Part shown: positions 1 to 7,061 of the stretch, piece after piece
Layout: every line of letters begins with the position of its first letter
How positions within the stretch are numbered: the first letter of the stretch is position 1
Made by a program: the position numbers and the translations under genes
The notes under the pieces: generated by a model
Told to the model about the DNA's origin: nothing
Seen by the model: the letters and a program-made list of their open reading frames with translations, nothing else
Database searches by the model: none
From: an uncultured Dehalococcoidia bacterium
GTDB taxonomy: Bacteria; Chloroflexota; Dehalococcoidia; Lucifugimonadales; JADFKI01
Direction: 5' to 3'
Length of the DNA stretch: 64,000 nucleotides
Assembly (NCBI GenBank): GCA_958295865.1
Contig: CATQHF010000004.1
Location: 62,001 to 126,000 of the forward strand

Positions 1-321
1 CTATTCGGTGTAGCGTTGGCATTAGCTAACAGTAAAGGGGGGTTCTTATTGATAGACGAAGCGGAAAATGGTATCCATCATTCGGTGCAACACGACTTCT
101 GGAAGATGATATTGCAGACAGCGCAAAAGAACAACGTGCAGGTCTTCGCTACAACTCACAGTTGGGATTGTGTGCATGGTTTTGCTCAAGCGGCATCAGA
201 TTTAGACGAAGTGGACGGCGCTCTTGTCCGTATTGAGAAGCTGGGAGAGCGTATTCGTGCGGTAGAGTATTCTGAGGAAGATCTGATAGTCATAGCAGAG
301 CAAGGCATTGAGGTAAGATAA
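1..321 (+). CDS. AAA ATPase, C-terminal part (gene starts outside window)
   Basis: The reading frame is open from the first base, so the gene begins upstream of the window and only about 106 codons are present. The visible part carries a Walker B motif (LLIDEAENGIH) and the later switch-like ATTHS motif, the usual end of ABC-type AAA ATPases of the OLD/AAA_15/AAA_21 kind. Its stop is three bases before the next gene, a DUF3226/TOPRIM-like protein, so the two are almost certainly co-transcribed. Families of this arrangement (OLD, Gabija, PARIS) use the ATPase to control a TOPRIM nuclease in phage defence; that role is inferred here, since the Walker A half is not visible. Confidence 0.8.
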   Translation, partial: LFGVALALANSKGGFLLIDEAENGIHHSVQHDFWKMILQTAQKNNVQVFATTHSWDCVHGFAQAASDLDEVDGALVRIEKLGERIRAVEYSEEDLIVIAEQGIEVR

Positions 322-324
322 TTT

Positions 325-1005
325 ATGGCTCGCCCTACGCCTCAGTCAGAGAAGCGTATTCTTTTGGTTGAAGGACAGGATGATAAGCACGTAGTTTTTC
401 AACTTTGTGAGCGCCACCCGTCCTTTTCAGTTAAAAGGGCAGGTGGCAACGAATACGGTGTCTTGCAGTATAAGGAGACGCCTGATGTGTTCATTTCTGA
501 CAAGGATGGTTTCCCTAATCTACTCAGTTCTATTAGTAGGGAAATTAGGGTGTCGGGTCGACAAACCCTCGGCATAGTCATGGATGCAAATAGCAACTTG
601 CAGGCACGTTGGAACCAAATAAGAGAATGCCTCATAGAAGGAGGTATTCAATCGCCGCCCACCGCTCCGGACCCAGCCGGAACCATCATCCCGGAACAAG
701 ATTTTCAACCTCGTATTGGTATTTGGTTGATGCCTGACAACGAGTCTCCCGGAGAACTTGAAGACTTTATAATGAAATTTATTCCCGATGATGACGCAGT
801 GTGGCCGTCGTCTCAGCGTTACATTGAAGGAATCCCCGCAAGCGATAGAAAATTTACAAAGATCGATAAAGCCAAACTTCATGCTTGGTTGGCAACGAGA
901 AGAACACCGGGGCGTATGGGGGCTGCTATTGGCGCTGGCGACCTAATGGTTGATGGCGTTCTCTGCCAAAAATTCATCGCTTGGCTTGAAAAACTATTCG
1001 GGTAG
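325..1005 (+). CDS. DUF3226/TOPRIM-like protein, partner of upstream ATPase
   Basis: A 226-residue protein starting with ATG three bases after the ATPase stop. Near the N-terminus it has ILLVEGQDDKHVV, the Glu-containing motif of TOPRIM folds, and at about residues 84-88 VMDAN, which sits where TOPRIM and DUF3226/DUF4435 proteins have a D-x-D; the second acidic residue is Asn here. The length and the motif order fit DUF3226. In the PARIS system an AAA_15 ATPase is paired with a DUF4435 TOPRIM effector, so a similar ATPase-effector module is plausible. The Asn change may affect metal binding. The family call is fairly secure; the defence role is inference. Confidence 0.72.
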   Translation: MARPTPQSEKRILLVEGQDDKHVVFQLCERHPSFSVKRAGGNEYGVLQYKETPDVFISDKDGFPNLLSSISREIRVSGRQTLGIVMDANSNLQARWNQIRECLIEGGIQSPPTAPDPAGTIIPEQDFQPRIGIWLMPDNESPGELEDFIMKFIPDDDAVWPSSQRYIEGIPASDRKFTKIDKAKLHAWLATRRTPGRMGAAIGAGDLMVDGVLCQKFIAWLEKLFG

Positions 1006-1031
1006 AGTTCCGCTCGCTTCTCCCTGTTGAG

Positions 1032-1115
1032 TTAGGCACTCTTACGCCTCCTCCGCCACCTAATCCCCCCAACCACGCCCAGCGGCGCGACCAGCAGCAA
1101 CAGGTTCGCGGACTC
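1032..1115 (-). pseudogene. Orphan C-terminal membrane anchor of a lost surface protein
   Basis: On the minus strand this stretch encodes SANLLLLVAPLGVVGGIRW followed by an Arg/Lys-rich tail and a stop. The same ending (hydrophobic segment, GG-(I/V)-RWRR, basic tail) closes the GLUG surface protein at 7352-9502. Here no upstream body remains: the reading frame runs into the last codons of the DnaJ-ankyrin gene in another frame. It is best read as the 3' remnant of a second anchored surface protein. Confidence 0.5.
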
Positions 1116-1837
1116 TAAATATGGGCACCAGCGTCCCTGAGTACTCGAGCCACTTCTGTATGATCCATATCTATTGCCATGTATAGCGGCGTTACAAAGT
1201 TATAGATTTGCGCGTTAATATCGACACCTGCTGAAATAAGTACCTGTACCATTTCTATATTATTACCCAATACTGCTACGTGCAGAACTGTTGGGAAATC
1301 ATCGGTTTGTGCGTTAATGTCAGCGCCTGCTGAAATAAGCGCCTTCATTATTTCCGTGCTATCATTCGTCAATGTGCCAGTCAAGGGTGTTATGCCGTCG
1401 TCGCTTCGCGCGTTAACGTCGGCACCCATAGATATGAGTGCACGCACCGTTTCAGTCCGTCCATTTAACACGGCAGCAATCAAGGGTGTCGTGCCGTTGT
1501 CGCTTCGTGCGTTAATGTCGGCACCCATAGATATGAGTGCACGAGCCGTTTCAGTCCGTCCGCTCAACACGGCAGCATGCAAGGGCCTCATACCATCCAT
1601 GATGTTCGTGTTAATGTCTATACCATCGCGGTCTAGGTCATACTTAACTCTCTTAAGCGGGTCGCTCAGAATCTCATAAGCGAAGTTGAGACGTTTCATT
1701 TTCTCATCTGCATCGAAGGACTTGTTCACATCTGAGTGGTACATTCGAGACAGCCGTCGGTAGGTAGCCTCTATGACTTCCGGCTCCGCCAAAGGGTGAA
1801 CCTGTAATTCATCGTACAGGTCGAAAGCGTCTTGCAT
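1115..1837 (-). CDS. DnaJ-domain and ankyrin-repeat fusion protein
   Basis: A 240-residue protein. Residues about 5-70 form a J-domain (DLYDELQVHPLAEPEVIEA, then RRLSRMYHSDVNK), and the rest is four ankyrin repeats with the pattern TPL-AA--GRTE-V-ALISMGAD. The J-domain signature HPD, needed to stimulate Hsp70, reads HSD here, so chaperone co-factor activity is doubtful. A second, longer relative lies just upstream in transcription order but is split by an insertion sequence; that copy keeps HPD. The ankyrin part probably binds other proteins; the substrate is unknown. Cytoplasmic, no signal peptide. Confidence 0.82.
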   Translation of the reverse strand: MQDAFDLYDELQVHPLAEPEVIEATYRRLSRMYHSDVNKSFDADEKMKRLNFAYEILSDPLKRVKYDLDRDGIDINTNIMDGMRPLHAAVLSGRTETARALISMGADINARSDNGTTPLIAAVLNGRTETVRALISMGADVNARSDDGITPLTGTLTNDSTEIMKALISAGADINAQTDDFPTVLHVAVLGNNIEMVQVLISAGVDINAQIYNFVTPLYMAIDMDHTEVARVLRDAGAHI

Positions 1838-1870
1838 GTTTTCTCCTATTCAAGATGAACCGATGTTCAT

Positions 1871-2553
1871 CTAGTTATTAGCCCCAGCAGAAATTAGCAT
1901 CTTCGCTATTTCAGTTTGTTTGTACTCTTTCGCAAAGTCTAATGGTATCATGCCATGCTTGTTTTCTGCATTAACATCAGCGCCAGCGATGATGAGTAGT
2001 TGCACCATTTCGGTTTGTCCCCTTCCCGACGCGATATGTAAAGGTGTCATGCCATCATCGTTTTCCACTTCAATATCGGCACGGACAGATATGAGTGCTT
2101 GTACTATTTCGCGCCGTCCTTCTCCTGCTGCCACGTGGAACAGAGTATTACCATTTCGGTATCCTGAATTAATATCAGCACCAGCTGATATAAGCATTAT
2201 TACTAACTCGTCGCGCTTCCTACTATACGCAAATTGTAGTGCGCCTGTAGTGCCGACTTTTGGATTGACATCAGCGCCTGCGGAGATCAGTTCCTTTACC
2301 ACATCGGCTTTTCCAAGCTCGATTGCAAACAACAATGCTGTCGCGCCATCGTCATTTTGTGTGTCAATATCAGCGCCCATAGAGATGAACAATTGCACCA
2401 TTTCGGTTCGGCCAGCAGACACGGCAGCGAGTAAAGGTGTTATGCCGTTTTCGCCCTTCACATCAATATCAGCGCCCATAGAGATAAGTGCTAGGACCAT
2501 TTCGGTTGGCCCACCAGAGGATATAATGGCGTGCAAGACAAGCACACCAGTTT
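1871..2553 (-). pseudogene. 3' fragment of IS-split DnaJ-ankyrin gene
   Basis: An ankyrin-repeat reading frame of six to seven repeats, open without a stop up to the left end of the insertion sequence. A GTG at 2545 could start translation of about 224 residues. Joining this piece to 3371-3608 at the duplicated CTAG target gives one in-frame gene of 307 codons (J-domain plus ankyrin repeats), with the junction reading LETGVLVLHAI. The piece is therefore the body of an interrupted gene, not an independent ankyrin gene, although it might still be expressed from within the element. Confidence 0.8.
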
Positions 2554-2557
2554 CTAG

Positions 2558-3370
2558 GTTCTGTGGACAATTGAGATATATGCTATGTTAAAGGCATGCC
2601 TAACACAAGACTAACTACCGCTAAATGGATGAGGATACGCGACTTTCTACGCTCCGACCCGGGGGTGTATGTCAAAGACGAGGCAGAATGCAGGAAATTC
2701 ATAGAAGCCGTCGTCTGGATTAACAGAACGGGCGCGCCGTGGAGAGACCTGCCGGAGAAGTTCGGCAAGTCCAACAGCGTATTCAGGCGGTTCACGCGCT
2801 GGAAGCAAAGCGGAGTCTGGGAGCGGATGTATCTGCACTTCATAGAAGATCCTGACAAGGAGAATCTGATAATAGACAGCACGATAGTGCGCGCGCATCC
2901 TTGCGCTGCGGGCGCGTCTTCTGAAAAGGGGGGCAAGACGCGCAGGCGTTAGGCAGAAGCAGAGGCGGGTTCAGCACGAAAGTGCATGCGAGCGTTGACG
3001 CTCTAGGCAATCCGTTGAGGTTCATCTTGACAGCGGGTCAGGAACACGACATCAAGCAGGCTGAGGCGCTGGTGGAGGATGTGGAGTGCGAGCGAGTCAT
3101 AGCGGATAAAGGGTACGATTCGGATGCGTTCCGCAAGTATGTCGCACAGAGTGGCGCAACGGCTGTAATACCGCCTAAATCCAACCGCAAGAGGCAGTAT
3201 TGGTATGACGAGCACATATACAAGGAGCGGCACTTGGTTGAGTGTCTGTTCAACAAGGTGAAGCACTTTCGCAGAGTGTTCTCTCGTTACGACAAGTTCG
3301 CTGATACATACCTGAGTTTCCTACAAATTGCGGCAACCCTAATCTGGCTGAAATGAAATGTCCACACTAC
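2558..3370 (+). mobile_element. IS5-family (IS427-type) insertion sequence, 813 bp
   Basis: The ends are near-perfect inverted repeats: GTTCTGTGGACA at 2558-2569 and its counterpart GTAGTGTGGACA read inward from 3370. They are flanked on both sides by CTAG (2554-2557 and 3371-3374), a four-base target duplication matching the YTAR pattern known for this family. The element carries one transposase in two overlapping frames. It sits inside a DnaJ-ankyrin gene, transcribed against that gene. Confidence 0.88.
2596..3356 (+). CDS. IS5-family transposase, two frames joined by -1 frameshift
   Basis: The first frame (2596-2952) encodes the N-terminal helix-turn-helix part and the first catalytic Asp (IIDSTIVRAH). 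The second (to 3356) has the second Asp (IADKGYDSDAF) and the Glu (ERHLVECLFNKVKHFRR). At 2925-2931 the frames meet on A-AAG-GGG, a classic X-XXY-YYZ slippery heptamer followed by more G; slipping back one base joins them into KGGQDAQALGRSRGGFSTK, the expected family sequence, giving about 252 residues. The DDE triad is complete, so the transposase may be active. An alternative start of the second frame is GTG at 2982. Confidence 0.88.
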
Positions 3371-3608
3371 CTAGTTTTGTGTTAACAGTCCACCCCCTAA
3401 GGTTTAGGTAATGTTTGGTTCGCTTGACCGGATCACGCAAAACCTCATACGCAAGGTTGAGGCGTTTCATCCGCTCGTTTGCGTCAGGGGACTTGTTCAC
3501 ATCCGGGTGGTACATCCGAGACAGCCGCCTGTAAGCAGACTCTATGACCTCCGGCTCTGCTAAATGATGAACTTGTAGTTCTGCGTACAGGTCAGTTGTA
3601 TCTTGCAC
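3371..3608 (-). pseudogene. 5' fragment of IS-split DnaJ-ankyrin gene (J-domain)
   Basis: Starts with GTG at 3608 and encodes a J-domain with an intact HPD (RRLSRMYHPDVNK), about 78 residues before the insertion point. Reading on into the element adds a few foreign codons (to 3339) and then stops. It is closely related to the neighbour at 1115-1837, so the two genes were tandem paralogues before the insertion. The truncated product could still fold as a J-domain alone. Confidence 0.8.
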
Positions 3609-3635
3609 TTGTTCGTTACTCCGCGCTTTCGCCCG

Positions 3636-4478
3636 TTATGCCCTGGCTAGGGTCGCTAAGGTCGTCATAAGGTTGTACACGAACCAGCTGTCGCCAGTCT
3701 GAAAGATTTGCGGCTTGGCTGATAGGGCGTCCCGCATAACTACGATGCCGTCGGGCGTCGGGTCGAAGGTTACGATTTTGTCGTAGCGCAGGCGAAACTT
3801 CTTGTGGTCGCCCGAAAAGTAGATATGCTTGTTCGTAACGCCAAGCATCCCATTATCCATAAGCTCGGTAACTCGCCGCTCCACCGGCCGACTTTTGGAC
3901 TGTCCGATGGTGTAGTACAAGCCTTTCGCCACCCTAATGTTGACACTGTGAAATCTGCCTTCGCGCTCTATCTTAATCCTCTCTTCATGATAGTCCACAT
4001 CATCGAACACCCAATAAAGAGATTCGGATTTCAGCAGATTGAAATGCACAAAGCCATCGAAGGTTTCTATTGGTTCACCAACTCCGTTCTGCAAGCCCCT
4101 CAGAACCGCTGCTTGCACCAGACGGGTGTATGCGCCGTTGCCATTAAGTTCTCTTTTCGACAGGCCGAACCGCTTTGCGAAAGCGTTAAGCCGACGTTCT
4201 TCGGATTCGGTGATAACATGGTCGTCCAGGAACTTTTCCACTGCCGAATCCCAACCCTGTATCAAGGCTTCCCTCGTATATTGGGGATGGATGTAGCTGG
4301 ACATAGCCATATTCTCCAGCATCGGTTCAAGGTAGTCTATGTCGCTCTGCCCATAGCCTGCGGCGCGCTGGGACATAGCCACCATTTGACGCCAGCCTTG
4401 ATCGTATTGGCGCTCACATGCCTTGTGCCGGTTTCTGAGGAAGCCTGCGTCATCGCCGCAATACATACACCTGCCCAT
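3636..4478 (-). CDS. Hypothetical protein with N-terminal zinc ribbon-like motif
   Basis: A 280-residue protein. The reading frame is open much further upstream, but that part is a translated tRNA gene; the ATG at 4478 has a good ribosome binding site (GGGAGGGAATAC) and was chosen. The N-terminus has CMYCGD and a further Cys (HKAC), suggesting a small metal-binding knuckle. The middle is helical and charged. The C-terminal third (GMLGVTNKHIYFSGDHKKF, then ...YDKIVTFDPTPDGIVVM) looks like a PH/GRAM-like beta domain. I do not recognise a named family. It lies directly downstream of the tRNA-Leu-like gene. Confidence 0.7.
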   Translation of the reverse strand: MGRCMYCGDDAGFLRNRHKACERQYDQGWRQMVAMSQRAAGYGQSDIDYLEPMLENMAMSSYIHPQYTREALIQGWDSAVEKFLDDHVITESEERRLNAFAKRFGLSKRELNGNGAYTRLVQAAVLRGLQNGVGEPIETFDGFVHFNLLKSESLYWVFDDVDYHEERIKIEREGRFHSVNIRVAKGLYYTIGQSKSRPVERRVTELMDNGMLGVTNKHIYFSGDHKKFRLRYDKIVTFDPTPDGIVVMRDALSAKPQIFQTGDSWFVYNLMTTLATLARA

Positions 4479-4539
4479 GTATTCCCTCCCATTGCCTTTG
4501 GGATGCCTGAGTATCGTTGTGCGTTGTGTCTGATGAAGG

Positions 4540-4655
4540 TGAGGCGGACGGGATTCGAACCCGCACGGGCAAAAGCCCACAGGGTTGCCCTGGGTCCCAA
4601 TAACACATTCGGGCACAGGACAACCCTGTGTGTCTGCCAATTCCACCACCGCCCC
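4540..4655 (-). tRNA. tRNA-Leu-like gene with enlarged anticodon arm
   Basis: The acceptor arms (GGGGCGG and CCGCCTC), D-arm (GTGGAATTGGCAGACAC), long variable arm (GGGC-TTTT-GCCC) and T-arm (GCGGG-TTCGAAT-CCCGT) are all those of a bacterial tRNA-Leu. The anticodon stem CAGGG/CCCTG is also there, but the loop between them is 39 nt instead of 7. The flanking sequences at 4578-4592 and 4616-4630 are complementary over 15 positions with one G-U pair, forming a long hairpin. No 7-nt anticodon loop can be read. It may be an inactivated gene, or one carrying an insert that is processed out. Encoded 3' end is ACC, without full CCA. Confidence 0.6.
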
Positions 4656-4714
4656 ACAGTCGTTAATCTACCACGATTGCGTTGGAATCGCCACGCAAAA
4701 ATACCTTCGCTCTC

Positions 4715-5164
4715 CTACGAATCCCCCGCCCCGCACAGCGCCCCCACCACCGACGGCTTCACCGCGTCGAGGTAGGCGCGCGCGGTTTGGAGCGTGGCGG
4801 GCAGCGCAGCGTAGGGCACCCAGCGGCACAGGTCGATGTTCTCCGACAGGTCGGGCGTCAGCACGTCGTCGAGGCTGCCCGCGTAGTCCATCAGAAACCA
4901 GTCGACCGTCTTGTTCACCGGCTTGCTCGAATAGTAGGTGATGTAGCTCGAGCGGCACAGCGGTTCGCGTATGGACAGCAGCCCTTCATCCAGCCCCGTC
5001 TCCTCCGCCACCTCGCGCAGCGCGCACCGCTCCGCCGCTTCCCTCTTCTTGCGCTTCCCCTTCGGGATGTCCCACTGACCGTGCTTGCGAATCAGCAGCG
5101 CGTTGCCGCCGCACAGAACCAGCCCTCCGGCGGCCGCCATCTGCGGCAGGTCGCCGCTACACAT
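4715..5164 (-). CDS. Nudix hydrolase
   Basis: A 149-residue Nudix protein. The Nudix box is complete: G-x5-E-x7-REVAEETGL, beginning GKRKKREAAERC at about residue 36, with the metal-binding REVAEE. It hydrolyses a nucleoside diphosphate linked to another group; the substrate cannot be read. The ATG at 5164 overlaps the end of the polyphosphate kinase gene by 8 bp, so the two are translationally coupled, suggesting a shared role in nucleotide or polyphosphate/inositol-phosphate turnover (WDIPKGK resembles diphosphoinositol-type and AP4A hydrolases). Cytoplasmic. Confidence 0.85.
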   Translation of the reverse strand: MCSGDLPQMAAAGGLVLCGGNALLIRKHGQWDIPKGKRKKREAAERCALREVAEETGLDEGLLSIREPLCRSSYITYYSSKPVNKTVDWFLMDYAGSLDDVLTPDLSENIDLCRWVPYAALPATLQTARAYLDAVKPSVVGALCGAGDS

Positions 5165-6062
5165 GCACCAAAATCCGTTCCAGCACCGCGACCTGCTCAG
5201 GCGTCATATCCCTGAACAGCACGCCGTCAACCACGATGTTCCGGAGCTTGCCGCCCCTGTCCGCGTTCGCCTCGATAGCCTTCAAGTTCAAGTCCTTGCC
5301 CTCATACTCGAAGCTGCTGAGGATGTAGTGTATCGTGTTCAGCCGTGCCTGGTGCTTGTTGTCCGAGTCTATGATGACCCAGGGCGCGTAGTCGGTGGAT
5401 GTAACCGCGAACATGCGCTCCTTGAAGTATGTCAGCAGCTGCCAGCGCTCGGCGACCCTGCGGTCGGTCGGCGAGTACTTCCAGTATTGCAGCTCGCTGC
5501 CCTGCCGTATCCGAAAGCGCAAGTCCTGCGCCTCCCGCGACACCGACAGATATATCTTCAGCAGCGACACGCCCTCATCCACCAAGCGCCGCTCCCAGTC
5601 GTTCACATGCGTCATGAAATAGCCGTACTGCCGCATAGAGCAGAACCCCAGCGCCGGCTGCACGATAGCCCGCGAATACCATGAGCGGTCGAAGATAGTG
5701 ATATTGCCCTCAGTCGGCATCATCTTGTAGTAAGTGCCGAGCCAGTTCCGCATCTCCTTCGGAGTGGGGACGCCCTGCGCTATCACATTCGCCGACTTGG
5801 GATTGAGATAGTGCGTTATCCCCGCCGCCGTAGAACCCTTGCCCGCCGCGTCGCGCCCCTCCAGCGCCACCGCCACGCGCAGCCCCCGTTCCACCACCCA
5901 CTCCTGCATCATCAGCAGCTGCAAGCGCAACTCGCGCAGCTCCGCCCGATAAGCGCTGTAATTCACATCCCGAAAAGCTGCGACATCATACCGCCGCGCC
6001 TTCGTATGCGGCAGAATCCCGCCTTCCGTATGCGTATAGTGGTGTGAGTGCGTCATAGCCAT
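5157..6062 (-). CDS. ppk2: Polyphosphate kinase 2 family protein (PPK2)
   Basis: About 301 residues. Walker A is EGRDAAGKGS at about residue 60, followed by the lid/Walker B region (IFDRSWYSRA) and the conserved QGVPTPKEMRNW and RRLVDEGVSLLKIYL segments, all PPK2 hallmarks. These enzymes transfer phosphate between polyphosphate and nucleotides, usually making ATP or GTP from polyphosphate. The frame is open to a GTG at 6071; the ATG at 6062 is a simple choice, and 6056 is also possible, as no clear ribosome site is seen. Its last codons overlap the Nudix gene. A duplicate of its first 36 codons sits at 6872-6979. Confidence 0.88.
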   Translation of the reverse strand: MAMTHSHHYTHTEGGILPHTKARRYDVAAFRDVNYSAYRAELRELRLQLLMMQEWVVERGLRVAVALEGRDAAGKGSTAAGITHYLNPKSANVIAQGVPTPKEMRNWLGTYYKMMPTEGNITIFDRSWYSRAIVQPALGFCSMRQYGYFMTHVNDWERRLVDEGVSLLKIYLSVSREAQDLRFRIRQGSELQYWKYSPTDRRVAERWQLLTYFKERMFAVTSTDYAPWVIIDSDNKHQARLNTIHYILSSFEYEGKDLNLKAIEANADRGGKLRNIVVDGVLFRDMTPEQVAVLERILVHV

Positions 6063-6163
6063 ACAATACACCGCGCGAACTAGCGAATGGAGAACTCAAA
6101 GGCGATGGCTTATGCGGTGGTGGGGGTGATGCTTACTCGGCACGCCTTAAAGCTTGTCCGCAA

Positions 6164-6187
6164 CCAAAGAAGTCATGACTTCTTTGG
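6164..6187. repeat. Perfect 24-bp palindrome
   Basis: The 12 bases CCAAAGAAGTCA are followed directly by their reverse complement. It lies at the 3' end of a small basic reading frame on the minus strand and may act as a protein-binding site or as a stem without loop. No T-run follows on either side. Confidence 0.6.
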
Positions 6188-6322
6188 CGGCCTGGGAGGC
6201 AATGTTCTCGGTTTGCGGATATTTGCGGGTTTAGGCGTTTCGCCTTTTCTGAAGATGCCTTTCCCAACAAGTCGCTTCAATTCCGCTCTTTCGCGTAGTG
6301 AGGGATTCGGTACTCTAGCCAT
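6173..6322 (-). CDS. Possible small basic protein (49 aa)
   Basis: A 49-codon frame starting ATG at 6322, with GGGGCGAG just upstream. It is rich in Arg, Lys and Pro (ERAELKRLVGKGIFRKGE, then a proline-rich end). It directly follows another small frame (6332-6463) by 9 bp, as in small two-gene modules. No family recognised; could be chance. Confidence 0.35.
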   Translation of the reverse strand: MARVPNPSLRERAELKRLVGKGIFRKGETPKPANIRKPRTLPPRPPKKS

Positions 6323-6331
6323 ATCTCGCCC

Positions 6332-6463
6332 CTAGTGTTCTTCAGGCGGCACGGATTTTATAAACTCCACTATTTCTACATCATTAGCGGGGACAAGCAT
6401 AGTATAAGATTCTTGGATGTTTTCACTTTTAAGCGAAGTTTCAGATTCGCTAATCCATTCCAC
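6332..6463 (-). CDS. Possible small acidic protein (43 aa)
   Basis: Starts at GTG 6463, 13 bp after the stop of the coiled-coil gene, and encodes an acidic peptide (EWISESETSLKSENIQESYT, then VEIVEFIKSVPPEEH). An acidic small frame followed closely by a basic one resembles an antitoxin-toxin layout, but neither matches a family I know. No good ribosome site. Confidence 0.35.
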   Translation of the reverse strand: MEWISESETSLKSENIQESYTMLVPANDVEIVEFIKSVPPEEH

Positions 6464-6476
6464 TTGCCGGACTAGA

Positions 6477-6818
6477 CTACGAGCCGGATTGCAACGCCCG
6501 GAGCATCGCGGGCAGGTATTGACCGACAAGCCCCGCAACGGCGATTCCAACCCCGATGGCAATTCCGATTAGCCAGCGCCGCCCCGTCTTGCTTTCATTC
6601 GCCTGCTCGGTATGTTCCGCGAAATGCCTTTCGACCTTGCCATCAACGGCATCCACCTTACCATCAACCGCGTCGACCTTGCTGTCCATGGCGTCAAATC
6701 TGGAGTTGAAGGCTTCGCGCTGCTGTGCAAAGCCTTCACGCATATCTTGACGCAGCAAGTTCAGCATATCCATGTGCGTTATTCTGTCGTGGTCGTCGTC
6801 CTGCCGATAAGTCGCCAT
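6477..6818 (-). CDS. Tail-anchored coiled-coil membrane protein
   Basis: A 113-residue protein with AGAGGA upstream of its ATG. Residues about 28-70 form a heptad-like coiled coil with near-perfect repeats (DAMDSKVDAVDGKVDAVDGK), and about 82-103 form one membrane segment (WLIGIAIGVGIAVAGLVG). This is a recurring architecture in the window (see 37135-37296, 58899-59102, 59142-59333, 11946-12122). The N-terminus is charged and cytoplasmic. Function unknown; oligomerisation at the membrane is likely. Confidence 0.75.
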   Translation of the reverse strand: MATYRQDDDHDRITHMDMLNLLRQDMREGFAQQREAFNSRFDAMDSKVDAVDGKVDAVDGKVERHFAEHTEQANESKTGRRWLIGIAIGVGIAVAGLVGQYLPAMLRALQSGS

Positions 6819-6871
6819 GGCACATCCTCTAGCTTGTTGGGTTCTGCCGCTACACTATCGCAACTCCGCCC

Positions 6872-6979
6872 TGTATAATTCATATCCCGAAAAGCCGCGA
6901 CGGGATACTGCCGCATATGGAGGTGCGGCGGCATCCCGTCTTCCGCGTGGGTGCAGTGGCTTGGGTGCGTCATAGCCAT
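6872..6979 (-). pseudogene. Duplicated 5' fragment of ppk2
   Basis: On the minus strand this encodes MAMTHPSHCTHAEDG...PVAAFRDMNYT, clearly a copy of the first 36 or so residues of the PPK2 gene at 5157-6062 (MAMTHSHHYTHTEGG...DVAAFRDVNYS). The non-coding DNA before the start is also similar (up to about 7000). The copy then runs into the leader of the coiled-coil gene, so a promoter plus start region appears to have been duplicated and now sits upstream of 6818. Confidence 0.65.
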
Positions 6980-7061
6980 AGAACACACCGCGCGAACTGC
7001 TGGCACTTGTTAGGGAGCACACTGAAGTTTAATTCAGAGTGTATTGGGAAAGTGCAGTGCT

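Noticed and set aside
4479-4649. Upstream extension of the hypothetical gene at 3636 to an ATG at 4649
   Set aside because: The added 57 residues are translated tRNA sequence (MVELADT type), and a good ribosome site precedes the ATG at 4478.
4540-4655. The altered tRNA as the tRNA-Sec needed by the selenoprotein
   Set aside because: The D-arm, acceptor and T-arm are those of tRNA-Leu, the acceptor is 7 bp, and no TCA anticodon is in a proper loop.
6087-6335. 82-codon plus-strand frame
   Set aside because: It crosses the perfect palindrome, has no ribosome site and lies opposite two small frames that are themselves weak.
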